A model generated the notes under the pieces. That model did not search any database. It had not been told where the DNA came from and saw only the letters and a program-made list of their open reading frames with translations. Below, in pieces: positions 1 to 12,282 of a stretch of DNA of 64,000 bases. The position numbers and the translations under genes were made by a program. Position 1 is the first letter of the stretch. Every line of letters begins with the position of its first letter. This DNA comes from Oxyruncus cristatus (lineage: Eukaryota; Chordata; Aves; Passeriformes; Cotingidae), in the NCBI GenBank assembly GCA_013399855.1, contig VXAY01006827.1:1237460-1301459 (forward strand), given 5' to 3'.

Positions 1-2506
1 TGCAAACTAGGCTTGACTCAGTGTTAATCTTTAAATAGTTGATGAAGCAGGCAGAATTGGCATTGTTACATGGTCTGATAAGAAAATCAGTAGCTGGGTA
101 AGGCTGCAGAGATCATTTATTTTGAAAAACAAATTCTGTTTCTCCAGGACAAAGATCAGATAGCAACAATTAAAAAAAAAACTTTGTTCAGTGCTTCAAA
201 TAAAGCAAAGATAATGAAGAGGTCTTCTGTGGGAGGCAGGCAAAGCAGAATGTAAGGGTCAGCTGATAAAAGCAAGAAGAATTTAAACTATAATGGAATA
301 AATAGATTCAAGAAGTGTAACACTGGGAGAAAACATGTGTGTTGATGATTAGTGTCACCAAAGGTGCCCCTGGGTACAAAAAAGAGAGAATTTATTAAAG
401 GAAAATAAAAGTGCAAATTTACTAACTTGAAATCCTACAGGGATTCAGCAGAAATGTTTTTTCCCCCCGCTAAGCAACAGCCTACAGAACACAGTTCCAC
501 GTTCATTAAATACATGGAACTTTTGCAGTTTCTTATGGAAGAAAAGCACTTTTTCTTCTTCAGATGGTCCAAGGTTTAAAAGCAATACAGTCCCTGGGAA
601 GCAGATACGGGCCAAGACACACGAGCACAACAGAGAAACCGCAGAAAGAAATGAGCAGTTCTGGAAGGTGGCTGCAAGCACAGCCGTGCTAAGACCTGTG
701 GCTTCCCTGGTGAATTTAGGAAGTATTAATGACTTCCTTGAGAGCTGCCTTGAGCATCCAGCATTAGGGAAGGAGTTCCTGCAGCCTATGACATAAGGTA
801 CTGTTGTTCTGTAAGGGGTAGAAAAGACCGTTCTATATCCACACTGGTGCACCCACGCTGTTCCCAAGTAAAATATTCAAGAAAAAAATGCTTGAACACC
901 CTTTATTTACCACGTTCTCAGTGTGTTGAAAATGTGCCATAAGCTGAATTCGTGAAGGTGAGAAGAATATCGGATATACCTGTTCCTAATCACTTGTACT
1001 GCTAATGCCAGGGGAGATTCGTTTCTTATTACTGTGCTTGGAGTTCATGGCAGGCTGGAGCTTTGAACAGAACCTCTCATCCCATGTAGCTACTGCTTGT
1101 GTCAATCCAGAGTGATTCCTGTCAGTCAATGGGTTTGAGTTCCTGTGTGAACTACAGGAAGAATTTTAGCATGGACATCTCTCTTTGTTTTGCCTTTGAC
1201 ACTGTGACCTTTTGCGCAGGAGATACAAAATTTATCACAAGATTAAAACTTGCAAGAGCACATCAGAAGATACTTGAGTGTCTTCTGCAGGATATGAATG
1301 TAAAAATCAACAATTAAAATATATAAAGGACTCTGTACTTGACTTTTTATGTTTGCTTTTAAAACACCTCAGCTTGAAGTCAATCCTTACCACAACCAGA
1401 TATGCTACAAATACTCATTTTATAAACCAGCCTGGAGTAGTTGAACAACACCTTTGAACAATACAGTCACTGTAAAAATCCTGGAGAAACCTGAAGCTCC
1501 CCTTTTTTAAATTTTCTTTTTTTTTTTTTTTAGTTTCCAAATGATTCATCATGGTTAGGAGAGCAGGTATAAAAACATGGGATGGGGAAGTGTTTTGCAG
1601 CTGCTTCTTTTTCCTAAGTAAAACTGCATAAAAAAAAAAGTAGTTTTAAATTCTCAAACCCCACCAGGCACCCAGGAATGGGTGTCAAGGTGATAATAAA
1701 AGCACGGTGGGTTTGCTTAGGGAAATACAGGTTGCCCCATGCTGGTGCTCTGTTACAGGGGTGCTGTCATGGGGGTGCAGGTGTGTTGAGGCAGGAGAAG
1801 CACGTTTCTGCTGTGCATGAGTCAAAGCAGCTCTAACAAATAACTGGACAAGCTGGGATTTTTTTTTGGCAGATGAAAAGCTTTTAATTTGAAATAAATT
1901 AATATTTAATAATCCCTCTCACTGGCTCAAAGTTCACGTGTTTATGTAGCAGGCAGTGCTCATTTGCTTGCTTATTACTCTTAGCACAGGACTGTAGATA
2001 TGGCACAGAGATGGAGGGGATTGTTTTCCTGTTTGGGGATTACACACGTCTGTGTCTGCAGGCACAGGGTATTTCAGTGCCCATCAGCACAACACTAGCC
2101 TTTATTTCTTTCGGTGTGATTGTTTGGGGGTTTTTTTTAAAGGAAAGAAGGTAGTTTCAAATGTCAAAACTAAGTGGTGTTTCTTTTTGATGGGACTCAT
2201 CAGCCGAGCATGCTTGCTCTCCTCACATGACCCTCAACGTGTCCCACCTGAGCAGTTCCCCAGGTCAGCTCTGCATCTCCTGCTGTTGCTGCTCCTCCCC
2301 AAGTGCCCTTGGGCATGAGGAGACATCTGCTGATCGGCCCAAGTTACACCCTGGGAATCCCAAACCACTGTCCTCATCCAGCCCATCAATTCTGATTTTG
2401 AGTTCTTTCAGCTAGGGTTGTGAGACACCCTTGAAGTTGTTCCCAGCTGGGTGCAGCCTGAGGTTAATTCAGTCCTTTTCCCCTCTGCATAAGTCATAAA
2501 TGTGTG
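1..2506. other. Intergenic, no gene seen
   Basis: A/T-rich sequence with poly(A)/poly(T) runs. The longest open frame (445-867, minus) shows no domain and is taken as chance. Confidence 0.6.
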
Positions 2507-2680
2507 CTTTCTGGAGGTTGCTTCTCAGGGTGGTGTTGGTCTTTATAAAGAGCTGTGGCTTTCAGTTGAAGCCTGAGCTAAGCAACAATCAATCGGTTAT
2601 TCTTTCCTGGGAGCACAGCTTTGTCTTGGCTAAACAATGCTAACCAATTTTGGAGGTATACTTCTAACAACGTACTAACC
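2507..2680 (+). repeat. Diverged direct repeat, copy A
   Basis: About 170 bp, clearly alignable with 3861-4030 over CTTCTCAGGGTGGTGTTGGT, then GAGCACAGCTTTGTCTTGGC and AATTTTGGAGG, with small indels between. I do not recognise the family. Confidence 0.8.
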
Positions 2681-3290
2681 TCGAAACCCTTCCATCATCA
2701 CGAATTCTGTTTAGACTCCTCAGCTGTGCTCCAGGGCACCTTGGAGCCACTGTCTTTGCCTGTGACCACTCACCAGACTGAGCAATCACAGAGGGCAGCC
2801 ACAAGTGTCCTAGAATTGAGGGGTGGGAGAATCAAGAAAAAGCCCTAAGAGCTGTGAAAGTAGAATGGACAACCGACGAATTAGAAAAAAAAACAAACCC
2901 ACAACTGATAAGGCTGTGGCAAAAGGATTAGCCAGGCTGGTTGCAGTCAGTGACAGTGAAATGTGACACAATAAGAACTCAGTTATTGAGTTAGGACAGC
3001 CCTTTGGACACAAAAGACTGAATTGAAGAAAAGCTGTGGGTTGCTTTGTTCTTGAATATTAAATCTTTTTTTTCAGAAGCATGAAGCATGAAATATTACA
3101 GTGATAACAGAGATTGGAAAAGAAGGAAAAAAAACCCAAGAAAGGAGAATTCTTTGAGGGTTTTTTTTAGTGTTCACTGAAAGGGTAATTCAGTTCTAAA
3201 TATCATCTGCAACAGAACAACCCAACAGGTGTGAGCAGGATGGGACATATTTGCTTGTGTTTGCATTTCTCAGTACAGCTTTCAAGTATA

Positions 3291-3585
3291 GAGCCATAGA
3301 ATCATTAAGATTGGAAAAGACCTCTAAGATCATCAAGCCCAACTGCTAACCCTGCACTGCCTGGTCTGCCTCTAAACTATGTCCCTAAGCACCACATCTA
3401 CACTGTTTTTTGAGCACTTTCAGGGATGGTGATTTCACCACTTCCCTGGGCAGGCTGTTCCAATGCCTGATCACCTTTCAATAAAGAGATTTTCCCTGAT
3501 ATCCAATCTAAACCTCCCCTGGCACAACTTGAGGCTGTTTCCTCTTGTGCTAGCACTTGTTACCTGGGAGAAGAGACTGACCTTT
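3291..3585 (-). mobile_element. CR1 LINE 3' end (antisense to the given strand)
   Basis: It opens with ATAGAATCATTAAGATTGGA, the reverse complement of a CR1 terminus. It continues through the CR1 blocks about 'AAGCACCACATCTACAC' and 'GGCAGGCTGTTCCAATGCCT' to a block ending near AGAGACTGACC. About 295 bp, diverged, non-coding. Confidence 0.9.
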
Positions 3586-3860
3586 TGGGGAGTCGGGGAG
3601 AGCAATGAAGTTACAACAGAAAGCAATGACATGTTACTAAAGGGCTGGTGCTGGGCCAGGAAGCTGAACAGCTGTACAGCTTCCCATGCGCCCTGGCCAG
3701 CACATTCTCACCTGGTGTGCCAAGGGGCCCTTTCTCCTTCAGCAAAGCTAGTCCTTGGCTCCAGGACAGCTTTGGGACCGTCCTGGGGGAGTCCTACCTT
3801 TGGAGGCTACGCCAGCGCTGCACAAATGCAAACAGTGATGCTTCTGCCTCGAAATCCAGC

Positions 3861-4030
3861 CTTTCTGGGGGCTGCTTCTCAGGGTGGTGTTGGTCTTTCT
3901 AAACAGCTTTCAGGTGAAGCCCCTGAGGGAAGGAACAATCAAATCAGTTATTCTTTCCAGGGAGCACAGCTTTGTCTTGGCTAAAAGATGCTAATCAATT
4001 TTGGAGGCATGTTTTTAACACCATGCTGAC
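3861..4030 (+). repeat. Diverged direct repeat, copy B
   Basis: Partner of 2507-2680, about 1.35 kb downstream in the same orientation. The CR1 at 3291-3585 lies between the two copies. It could be an old local duplication or two copies of an unnamed dispersed repeat. Confidence 0.8.
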
Positions 4031-7000
4031 TTTAAAATTTGTTACCAATGAGGATTTTAACTCTGAGAAAGAGACGAAGCTTCTGTGGGGACCCAAGGAA
4101 GAGTTTGTTTGTATTTTTAATTTCCTCATATGGCCAGCTGCCATTGTTTCAGGCTGTACTGCTGGTAGCTAATCAGGCAGCCAGAGGCTTGAATTTTTAG
4201 TGCTGGCTGGCAGACAGTTGCTAATATTCCATCCTGCTGTGGTTGCCAGCTGGGACAGGAGCACGAGCAGGACCTCAGTGTCCAGCTCTACCTTCTTGCT
4301 ACCACTACATCCATTTTTTTTAGAGTGCCAACCAGGAGTAAGCTCATGGCCTGTAAAAGCACTGCTGAGAATGTGCAATGGTCCTGCTTTGAGTGAGGAA
4401 TCAGCTGTATTCCCCCACCCCGGCACCTTGGGTAAATGCAACTTGTTTCTCATGAGGTCTGCAGGAAATCAGTGGCTTCCAACAATGCCATCTGGTACCT
4501 CTTCGTCCTCAAAAGGATGTCTGCACTGCTTTGGTCTATTTCAGAGGGTTGGGCACCCAAAAATTTATATTGCCCTATTTCAAGCATAAAAAAAAGTTAA
4601 AGAATTAAAGCTAAACCCTTGGAGGGAACATCATCTCTTTCAGGTAAGAGCTCTGCCCATTGTCCTGCTGAACTAATGAAAATAATTTAATAATTTAATT
4701 TAGAAAAGTAATTTAATAATTTCTTATTCTTCTTCAAGCTTGTGCGATCGGGGTATTTAGAGAAATTGCACAGTGTTTTAAGCCATTTTCGTGGGGGTTT
4801 TTTTCAGTACTTCTGAAATCAGCCAGTGAACAGGTGTTGTTCTGGGTCTGAAGGCTGATGGACCCTTCTACCCCAAAGCTGAAAGACTTTAGCCAGTCCT
4901 GCTTGTTACACACATAATACAGGACCGCCCATTTTATACCACCAGATCACCATCCTGTGTGACAGACCTTTTCAGAACACAGATCTTTGGGAATCAGGCA
5001 CTCTTCCAGGCACATGCGAGTCAGCCCTGCAGAAATCCCAGTGCTGTTTGTATGCAGAACAGGCACACACAGCTGGTTCAGTGCTTCAGCAGCCTTGCAG
5101 TGACAGCCCTGTTATTTACCACCCATTTACTGTACATCATTAATACTCTGTAGGCTTTCTTACACACAGCTTGATCCTGCTCTCCCTTCTGTGCGGCTTT
5201 GATGCGTTAGACACATAAATGGAGCTTTTCAGGGCTGTGTTTAGAGAGTGCTCACAGTTTGGTTTGTCTGCTGCTGCATCAGTGTGAGCTGGAAACTAAT
5301 AAAAATGGAGGCACCAGCTTCGCTGTCAGCAGCATGCACTTACATGGACACCGTTGCCTGGAGCCTTTTAGAGGGAAAATAAATATTGGAACTATTTTCT
5401 ACGGTGTTTTCAGCCAGCCAGAGGGGCAGGGAAGCTTTTTCTCTTGCTAGCAAAGTAAAAAATCCCCACTGTAATATCCAGTGCTCATTATCCTTGTTGA
5501 TAGCTTCCTGCTATCAGATTCCTGGCACAATCAAGCACATCTTTACTGCAATGTATCTTTCACACGTGCAGCCCACCCTTAACAGAGGCACTCCGGCTGA
5601 ATATGTTAGAAAACCTCTTAAATAAGTTTAAACTGTTTCACTTATTCAGCCACATGCAGTTATTTTTCTCCATCCCCATTTCCCCTTCCACCCCCAAGCC
5701 TGTCCCAAAAAGCAGCTGAAAATACCCAAACCTCCAATTACACAGTCCCACGGCCAATTGGCACAAGTCACACCAACAAGAACCAGGGGGAAAAATTAAA
5801 GTTCAAATGCCCAAAACAAGTCAAGCCACAGTGAAGTTGAATAATTTCAAGGGCAGGTCTAAAACACACATAACAGCACAAATATTTTGATGATCTCAGT
5901 TAAGAGACTCCACTGAGTCACTGCAAAAACATTTTGAAGTACCCCAGCAGGAGAATGCACCCTTCCTTGGGGTTTTAACTGTTAAAGCCTTATAAAGCAA
6001 AAACATTGTTAAACGAAACTGGGATAAAATCAGTATGTTTAGTGGGGATTTTATTTTTTTTTTAATATATTTTCTTTTAAAACTAACCTAATGTTATCCT
6101 CTGGGTGCTTTTTAAGCTTGATGCTGAGACTGAAACACAGGCAATGTGCAACTGAGGACAGCTTTTTTGCCTCCTGTATGTTGAATCCTGGCAGTCACTG
6201 GAAAACCGAAAGCAAGCTTGGAGGTGGGGACAAAGTGTTTGGTGGTGCACGGTGGCACTGCCTGCACGTCGTCCTGGTCTAAGTGCCCATGCCAGGGGTG
6301 AGGGATGCACAAGAATTTGAGGAGGGGGAGAGCTATAATTACATTTCTGCGACAGTAATTACACGTATTTCGCACAGTTTTAGCTGATGCCATGTGGTAC
6401 AACAGGTGCTGTGGAAAAACACTCATTTATTTAGTAATTTATTGCATAATAATTAACAGCTAATTGCTGGTGAGTTAAGATGCTCTGGGAACAGATCCAA
6501 TTTCCAGTCAGTGCTTCCTCCTTCCAGGAAATCTGTTTAGATAGTGCTCCTCACCCCCACAAAGCTGCCTCCTCTGGCTCCATCCCCAGAGAGCCCCTGC
6601 TGCACACACACATCTGCAGGTAATAACTGTGTACGTGGCAGCAGCTCAAAGAGAGAAATCAAACTTCTGTGTGATATCCAGAGGGGTAGGCAGGGATCCT
6701 CAGCTTCACCCTCTGAAGATGGAGGAAATAGGAGAACAGGCTTTTAGACCAGGCCAGGAAAAAACCATCATCTTCAGGCTTCGTTTCTCTGCTCTGCCTT
6801 GTTAATTTGAAGCTGTCACAGACATATCTACACTTAATACATCCACCACACCTCCCATCACGGCGTGACGGTGCCTAACTGGAAACTGCTTCAGACTGCC
6901 CGTGCTGTCTGTCCTCAAAACTCCCAACAGCACAGGATGGCTTAATTTGAAGCTTTCAGCCCTAAAGCTGCTCAGATGCCAAGCCACAGTCTTGCCAAGC

Positions 7001-8587
7001 TTGCCCTCCCCGTGCTTGCCCCTTCCCTGCGGTTGCCCATTTGCTCGCCTTGCTGCATGTCAGCTCACATGGCCCCACCTGCACCTTCTCCAGCAGCCCA
7101 GCTCTGACTGAAGTTGAGGGATTTGGGATCACATAAAGGCTCTCTACATTAGGAATGGCCATCCCACCATCTAAGTGGCAGCATTTGGGCTTTCAAGCCA
7201 CCATCACTGGCTCTCAAAGGGGCACCCTGTGAGAAGTTCCATGGGAAATCACTGCTCAGAAGCAGCCTGAGCTTTCCAGGAGATGGGGCTTTCCACATCA
7301 TTTCCAAGTAATTTCTTAGCCATATTTACTACATTTTTCTGCATCACAGTCACTGACTAGGGCGAGTATCCCCCAGTCCACAAAATACCACTAAAAGTTT
7401 CTGCACTTGTGCTGAAACTTGGCAAGGTTATGGAGCAGATCNTCCGGGAGGGATTGTCCTCAGTTTGTGCTTATATTACAGCCTCACCAGCCCAGTGCCA
7501 TTCAAACCGCAGCATAAAGCCGCATTTCCACAATTTCACTTTTCCCTGCTGGCAGCAAAGCTCTAGAAGCACTTGATGAGGGGTGTCCTCCTAAACCCTC
7601 TAGGTCATGTGAGGACATCTGAGCCTCTGGAGATCTCCCTCAGCACGACAATAACAGCAGCAGTACCCCAGCCTCTACTAACTGGCAGACACTCACAGGA
7701 AGCAAAGATACAGGAGTGGTGTCCCAGCAGGCTGTGAGCACCCACATCCCTTTCCTGGCTCTTTCCTGGTTGTGGAAAAGAAAATCAAACTCGATTCCAG
7801 CATTACCCTCACAGCGATTCTCCCCACACGTTATTTGTTGCTTTCACTGCTCAGGCTAAGGTGCCAGCCACGGCCACCACATGTTGGGTGAGATGTGTCC
7901 CATTTTTCATGGCTTTTCTGGTGAGGTAGATGCAAATGCATAGGATGAGGGGTCTTCCACAAGGAGCTGCCTCCACATCATCTGCCCTAACCTGATGATT
8001 TGTGTCCAAGTGCTTTGGACAGTGCCCTGCAGTTAGGTGAGGTTTGCCTTCCTGGCTTCAAAACCCAGGAAAAAAAAAGAGATGAACTTCAAGCATTTGG
8101 GAAGAATGTGTTCAATCAGGCTTGGTAAATGTCTTTAAAAAAAACAAAAAAAAATCAGCTGATGTTCAAATACTATTCCTCCCCTGCAGCTCCCAAGACA
8201 GGTTCCAGTCTCCAAGCAAATAATGGAACCCCTGAAACCTCCGCTCACATCAGAGTCGTGCAGCAATAATGCATGAGAGAACAGTTCCTACTGCAAAAAA
8301 AAAAAAAAAAAATCATTTGTGATGGCCCATAAATCAACAGAGTGTGTCATTTCATATGGCCAAGGGCTGTGAGCAAGCAGAGTGCTGCACAGCGAGGTGA
8401 CAAATTCATTTTGGATGTCAGAAGCAGCAGAGCTGTCAATCTCTGACTGCAGTGACCAAATTCAGATTTACGGATCCAGCAGATTTGTCTTGTTTTATTG
8501 TCTATTAATTCATTCCACTGCAGATGAGAGAAAAGAGAAAATGCCAATACCCTGACCCGCAGCAGAGGGAAGGATCAGGGTATACAG
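4031..8587. other. Intergenic, no gene seen; possible conserved element near 6420-6480
   Basis: No exon with splice sites and domain similarity is found. A TAATT-rich block at 6420-6480 resembles homeodomain-bound enhancers. An ambiguous base is at 7442. Confidence 0.5.
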
Positions 8588-9420
8588 TATGGGAACACCC
8601 CAGAGGGCTGTGCAGCCCTTCAGAACAACCTCGACAGGCTGGAGAGATGGGAGGAGAAGAACAGGCTGAAATTCCACAAAGGCAAACGGAGGGTCCTGCC
8701 CCTGGGGAAGAACAACCCCGTGTACCGGTACAGGCTGGGGGCTGACCTGCTGGAAAGGACTTGAGAGTCCTAGCAGACAACAAGCTGTCCCTGAGCCAGC
8801 AGTGCCCTTGTGGCCAAGAAGGCCAATGGGATCCTGGGGTGCACTAGGATAAGCATTGCCAGCAGGTCGAGGGAGGTGATCCTGCCCCTCTGCTCAGCCC
8901 TGATCAGGCCACATCTGGAGTGGTGTGTCCAGTTCTGGGCGCCTCAGGACAAGAGAGACACGGAGCTCCTGGAGCAGGTCCAGTGGAGAGCTACAAAGAG
9001 GATTAAGGGACTGGAGCATTTCTCATACGAGGACAGGCTGAGGGAGCTGGGCCTGGTCAGCCACAAGAAGAGATGACTGAGAGGGAACCTCATCAGTGTC
9101 TATCAGTATATGGGGGGAGGGTGCCAAGAGGATGGATCAGTCTCTTCTCAGTGGTGCCAACTAATAGGACAAGAGGCAATGGGCAAAAACAGATGCACAG
9201 GAAGTTCTACTTGAACATAAGAACTTTACTGTGCAGTGACCATGCATTGGAACAGATCATCCAGAGAGGTTATGGTGTCTCCCTCACTGGACATATCCAA
9301 GAACCATCTGGACACAATCCAGTGCCACATACTCTGGGATGACCCTGCTTGAGCAGGGAGGTTGGACCAGGTGACCCCCTGTGGTCCCTTCCAACCTGAC
9401 CTGTTCTGTAGTTCTGTGAA
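8588..9420 (+). mobile_element. CR1 LINE, 5'-truncated, running to the 3' end
   Basis: It contains the end of the reverse-transcriptase ORF (frame fragments such as [20 protein letters not shown] at about 8828) followed by the typical CR1 3'UTR. The end CCTGACCTGTTCTGTAGTTC is near 9415. Frames are broken by stops and shifts, so it is inactive. Confidence 0.92.
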
Positions 9421-11625
9421 GTCAGCCCCTCTCAAATCAATTGGCAGGAAAGGAGGGATGGGCTCTTCCTAAAGCCAGCCTGATGTTCACAAGGCAAGAC
9501 AGGGCTGCATGATACTCCTTTGGACACAGTGGAAAATAAAAGGCAACATTATTGGGGACTGAAATGGTGGATATTTGTAACAGGGAAAAGGAAACCCATA
9601 ACACCTATTGCTTATGATGGGCTTGATGTTTGGATCTGTCTCGCTGTGTTTCGCACACAGATTGCACATGCACCTTGGATGCTTCCAATAAAAGCCTGAC
9701 ATCTCTCCAAGGCACAGCCATGAGGGGCAGGCACCATCTCCACCTCCTGCTTTCACACAAAGCCCAGATGGACCCCTTGCTGTCATGGGTTTGGCTGCAG
9801 AAAGCAAAAGCCCAGCCTGGGTACATTGCTTTTCTGGGCTTTTACTCCATCCCCTGTGCCAGTGCAGGAGCATCAGCAGGACATTTTGTCTGGATGAAAA
9901 GCTGCAGGGAAAGATGGTCCAGTAAGAGCCTCATGCCTGGGTTACAGAGCAAACTACAGCTGTATTAGAGGAGCTGGCTTCCCACACAGGAGCACAGTGT
10001 GAGCCTCACCTTGCTCCTGGAAAACTGGAAGGAGCAGAAGCATCAATCTGCTCATTCATTTCTTGAATTTGGTATCCAAACCTTACCTTACTGGGAGAGA
10101 GCAGGGTTTCCAACCTGAAGAGCTCCTGAGTTCCCTTCATGGAACGGAGGAGGGACAAGGGGAGATGGTGACTGACCGAATCTAAGGCCAAAAAAACGAC
10201 AGCATTATTTTAGCCCCTGCTGCTTTTCTTTGATCTCAGTGAGGAAAAAAGCACACTCTGTGCAAACTCATTAATGGTTTCCTTCTCTTTACAATGGAAA
10301 ATTACACCCACTTATCTGCCTCCTAGGGAGATGTTTGCATTTAATTGTCTGCTGTTTGCAAAATACCTTGAAAACCAGGCAAAGAAAACAGTTGATAAGA
10401 GCTGATCGTTCCGCCTATGTCAAAGGAAGCAATGATCAGGATGTCTTTAGGAGACCCATTTTTCTCTAACCTCCTCAGTACCCAAACCTGGATAGCACTA
10501 AACAGTGCTAAAGTGAGTTGCTGTTAGAGGAGTGCGTGCAGAAGTGTTAGTTCTGCTTCACACATCTCTGCAGGCAGGAGGGCCCCATCAGCATTAGCTG
10601 ACTTGGCTGAGCCTGTTACTGGAGAGCAACACAGTCACCCCTCGGCAAAGGGGCACTGCAGCTGCCAGCCAAGCATGGGGGATGCTTGCTTATCATCTCG
10701 GTGCAAATAATATGCTCTCACCTGATTTTCACAACTTTGCCATTTATAATGCCCCCATCTGTACCACAGCCCTCTCCTTTGGCGATTCCCCCTGCACACT
10801 GGAAGTGTTGCCTCTTCCCCAGCTTAACAGCTAAGATAAAAGAACTGCCTTTTGTGAGGGGGCAGGGCTGGGGAGCAGGGGATGGAAAAGAATTATTCTA
10901 GGGAAAGAATTTTTCTAGGGAAAGATCTCTTCACCCACGTGCTCCCCCTCTCCCTTCAGAGAAACACAGCAGGGCCGTTTCCAAACCCAGAGCTGAGCAT
11001 ATATGCATGAGCTTCATTCAGCCCACACCTCCACAGCACTGCTCGGCCAAAGCTGCTCAGCAAGCACAAAGAGACCGTCCACGGGCTGCACGAACTGGTC
11101 CTGTTTCACTCAGGGACCCTCCAGCTCCAGCCCTGTCCCACATCTGGCAGCGTCTCCCAGGCCAGCTGCATCCAGCGCCCTCCCTGGGTTTTTGGTGGCA
11201 GACAGCTCCCTCCAGTGGGTAGTTTGCCACCACACCACGCACACTTCTTCGCGCAGAAAAGAGGCAATTCAAATTTTAACCCCCCCTAAACCAAACAAAT
11301 AGAGAAGTCAGCAGCCTCCAGCTGCGGGACAAGCTGGGGAGGCACCCGTGCTTTATGACTGGGGTGGTGGTGGTGCTTTTTGCAGCCAGAATCCCAACGA
11401 ACAGCATCCATGCAAGCACCAAAAATGCCGTCTGCATCATTCAGTGAGCGGGGGCCCACCTGCCATAACACGACCAGGATTCTCACCAAAACTTTCAGTC
11501 AAGTTCTGGAGGTGTTCCTCAGCCAGGGTGGAAGCAACAACCCACGAATCCTCCAGGGCTTCCCATAAAGCTCTGCCTGAGGGGCAGGAGAAAGCAGGCA
11601 GCACTGAGCAGGATGCAGAATAACT
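9421..11625. other. Intergenic downstream of the CUB/SEA/EGF gene
   Basis: No coding exon is recognised. The stretch 10240-10440 is A/T-rich single-copy sequence with TTAAT and TGTTTGC motifs and may be regulatory. Confidence 0.5.
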
Positions 11626-11640
11626 TTTAATTTCTTTAAT
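11626..11640 (-). terminator. Candidate poly(A) signals of the CUB/SEA/EGF gene
   Basis: Two ATTAAA hexamers on the minus strand (11631-11626 and 11640-11635) lie about 325-335 nt after the stop codon. I saw no AATAAA in this stretch. ATTAAA is the commonest variant signal, so a short 3'UTR is plausible but unproven. Confidence 0.4.
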
Positions 11641-11962
11641 TAAGCACCAAAACATCTTATTTCCTTTTTTTCCTTAAAAAAAGAAAGTGTTTAATTTTCA
11701 CATGCTGACAGCTCTATGCAGCTCTTGAGCAGGGTAAATCAGCAGATGTACAGCAGAGTGGAACAAGCATTTTGCTGAGTGAATATTTAAAAAAAAAAAA
11801 TGAAGTTACAAGACCAGGAACACTGTTGTGGGATATTCACGGTCCATAAAACACAGCAGAAGGGTTTGCACAGCCAGTGGCTTGTGTCAGCTGGGAAAGG
11901 CAGGAGCGACTGCACAGGTCACTGGAGCCACGGCGGGGAGGTGGGGAAGGCCTGCAACTCCT

Positions 11963-12282
11963 TCAGAGAGGGGAAGACTGCTCCAGAAAGACTTGGCACG
12001 CCTGGCCGTGGTGGGCACGGACACTCCACAGCCACTCGGGGGGCCTGGCCCGCAGCTTCAGCTGGAAGGGGTCCAGGCGCAGGCACTCCCCCAGGTCATG
12101 CAGCTCCATCTCTGGCTCCTCCACGGCCCTCACTGATGGCTCCTCGAGGCCTGGGCTCCTCCTGGGGTGCCGTCTCCACACGGCTGTCACACAGAAGACA
12201 CCGGCAGCTGCCAGCATCACCAGGACAGCCACGATGGCTGCCCCCACCAGGATGTCAGCGTGAAGGAGGAAGAAGCTGATCC
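11963..12282 (-). CDS. Coding exon 10: transmembrane helix and cytoplasmic tail
   Basis: 320 bp including the TGA stop at 11965-11963. A hydrophobic stretch of about 26 residues (ILVGAAIVAVLVMLAAAGVF and on) is followed by the stop-transfer WRRHPRR. The tail is acidic at first, has no tyrosine, and contains a segment rich in Leu and Trp (LDPFQLKL, PPEWLW). It ends in SSPL, which fits a class I PDZ ligand (S/T-x-hydrophobic). The acceptor is TCTGGCAG|GG. Confidence 0.85.

Noticed and set aside
445..867. 140-codon minus-strand frame
   Set aside because: No domain, no Kozak or splice context; taken as chance.
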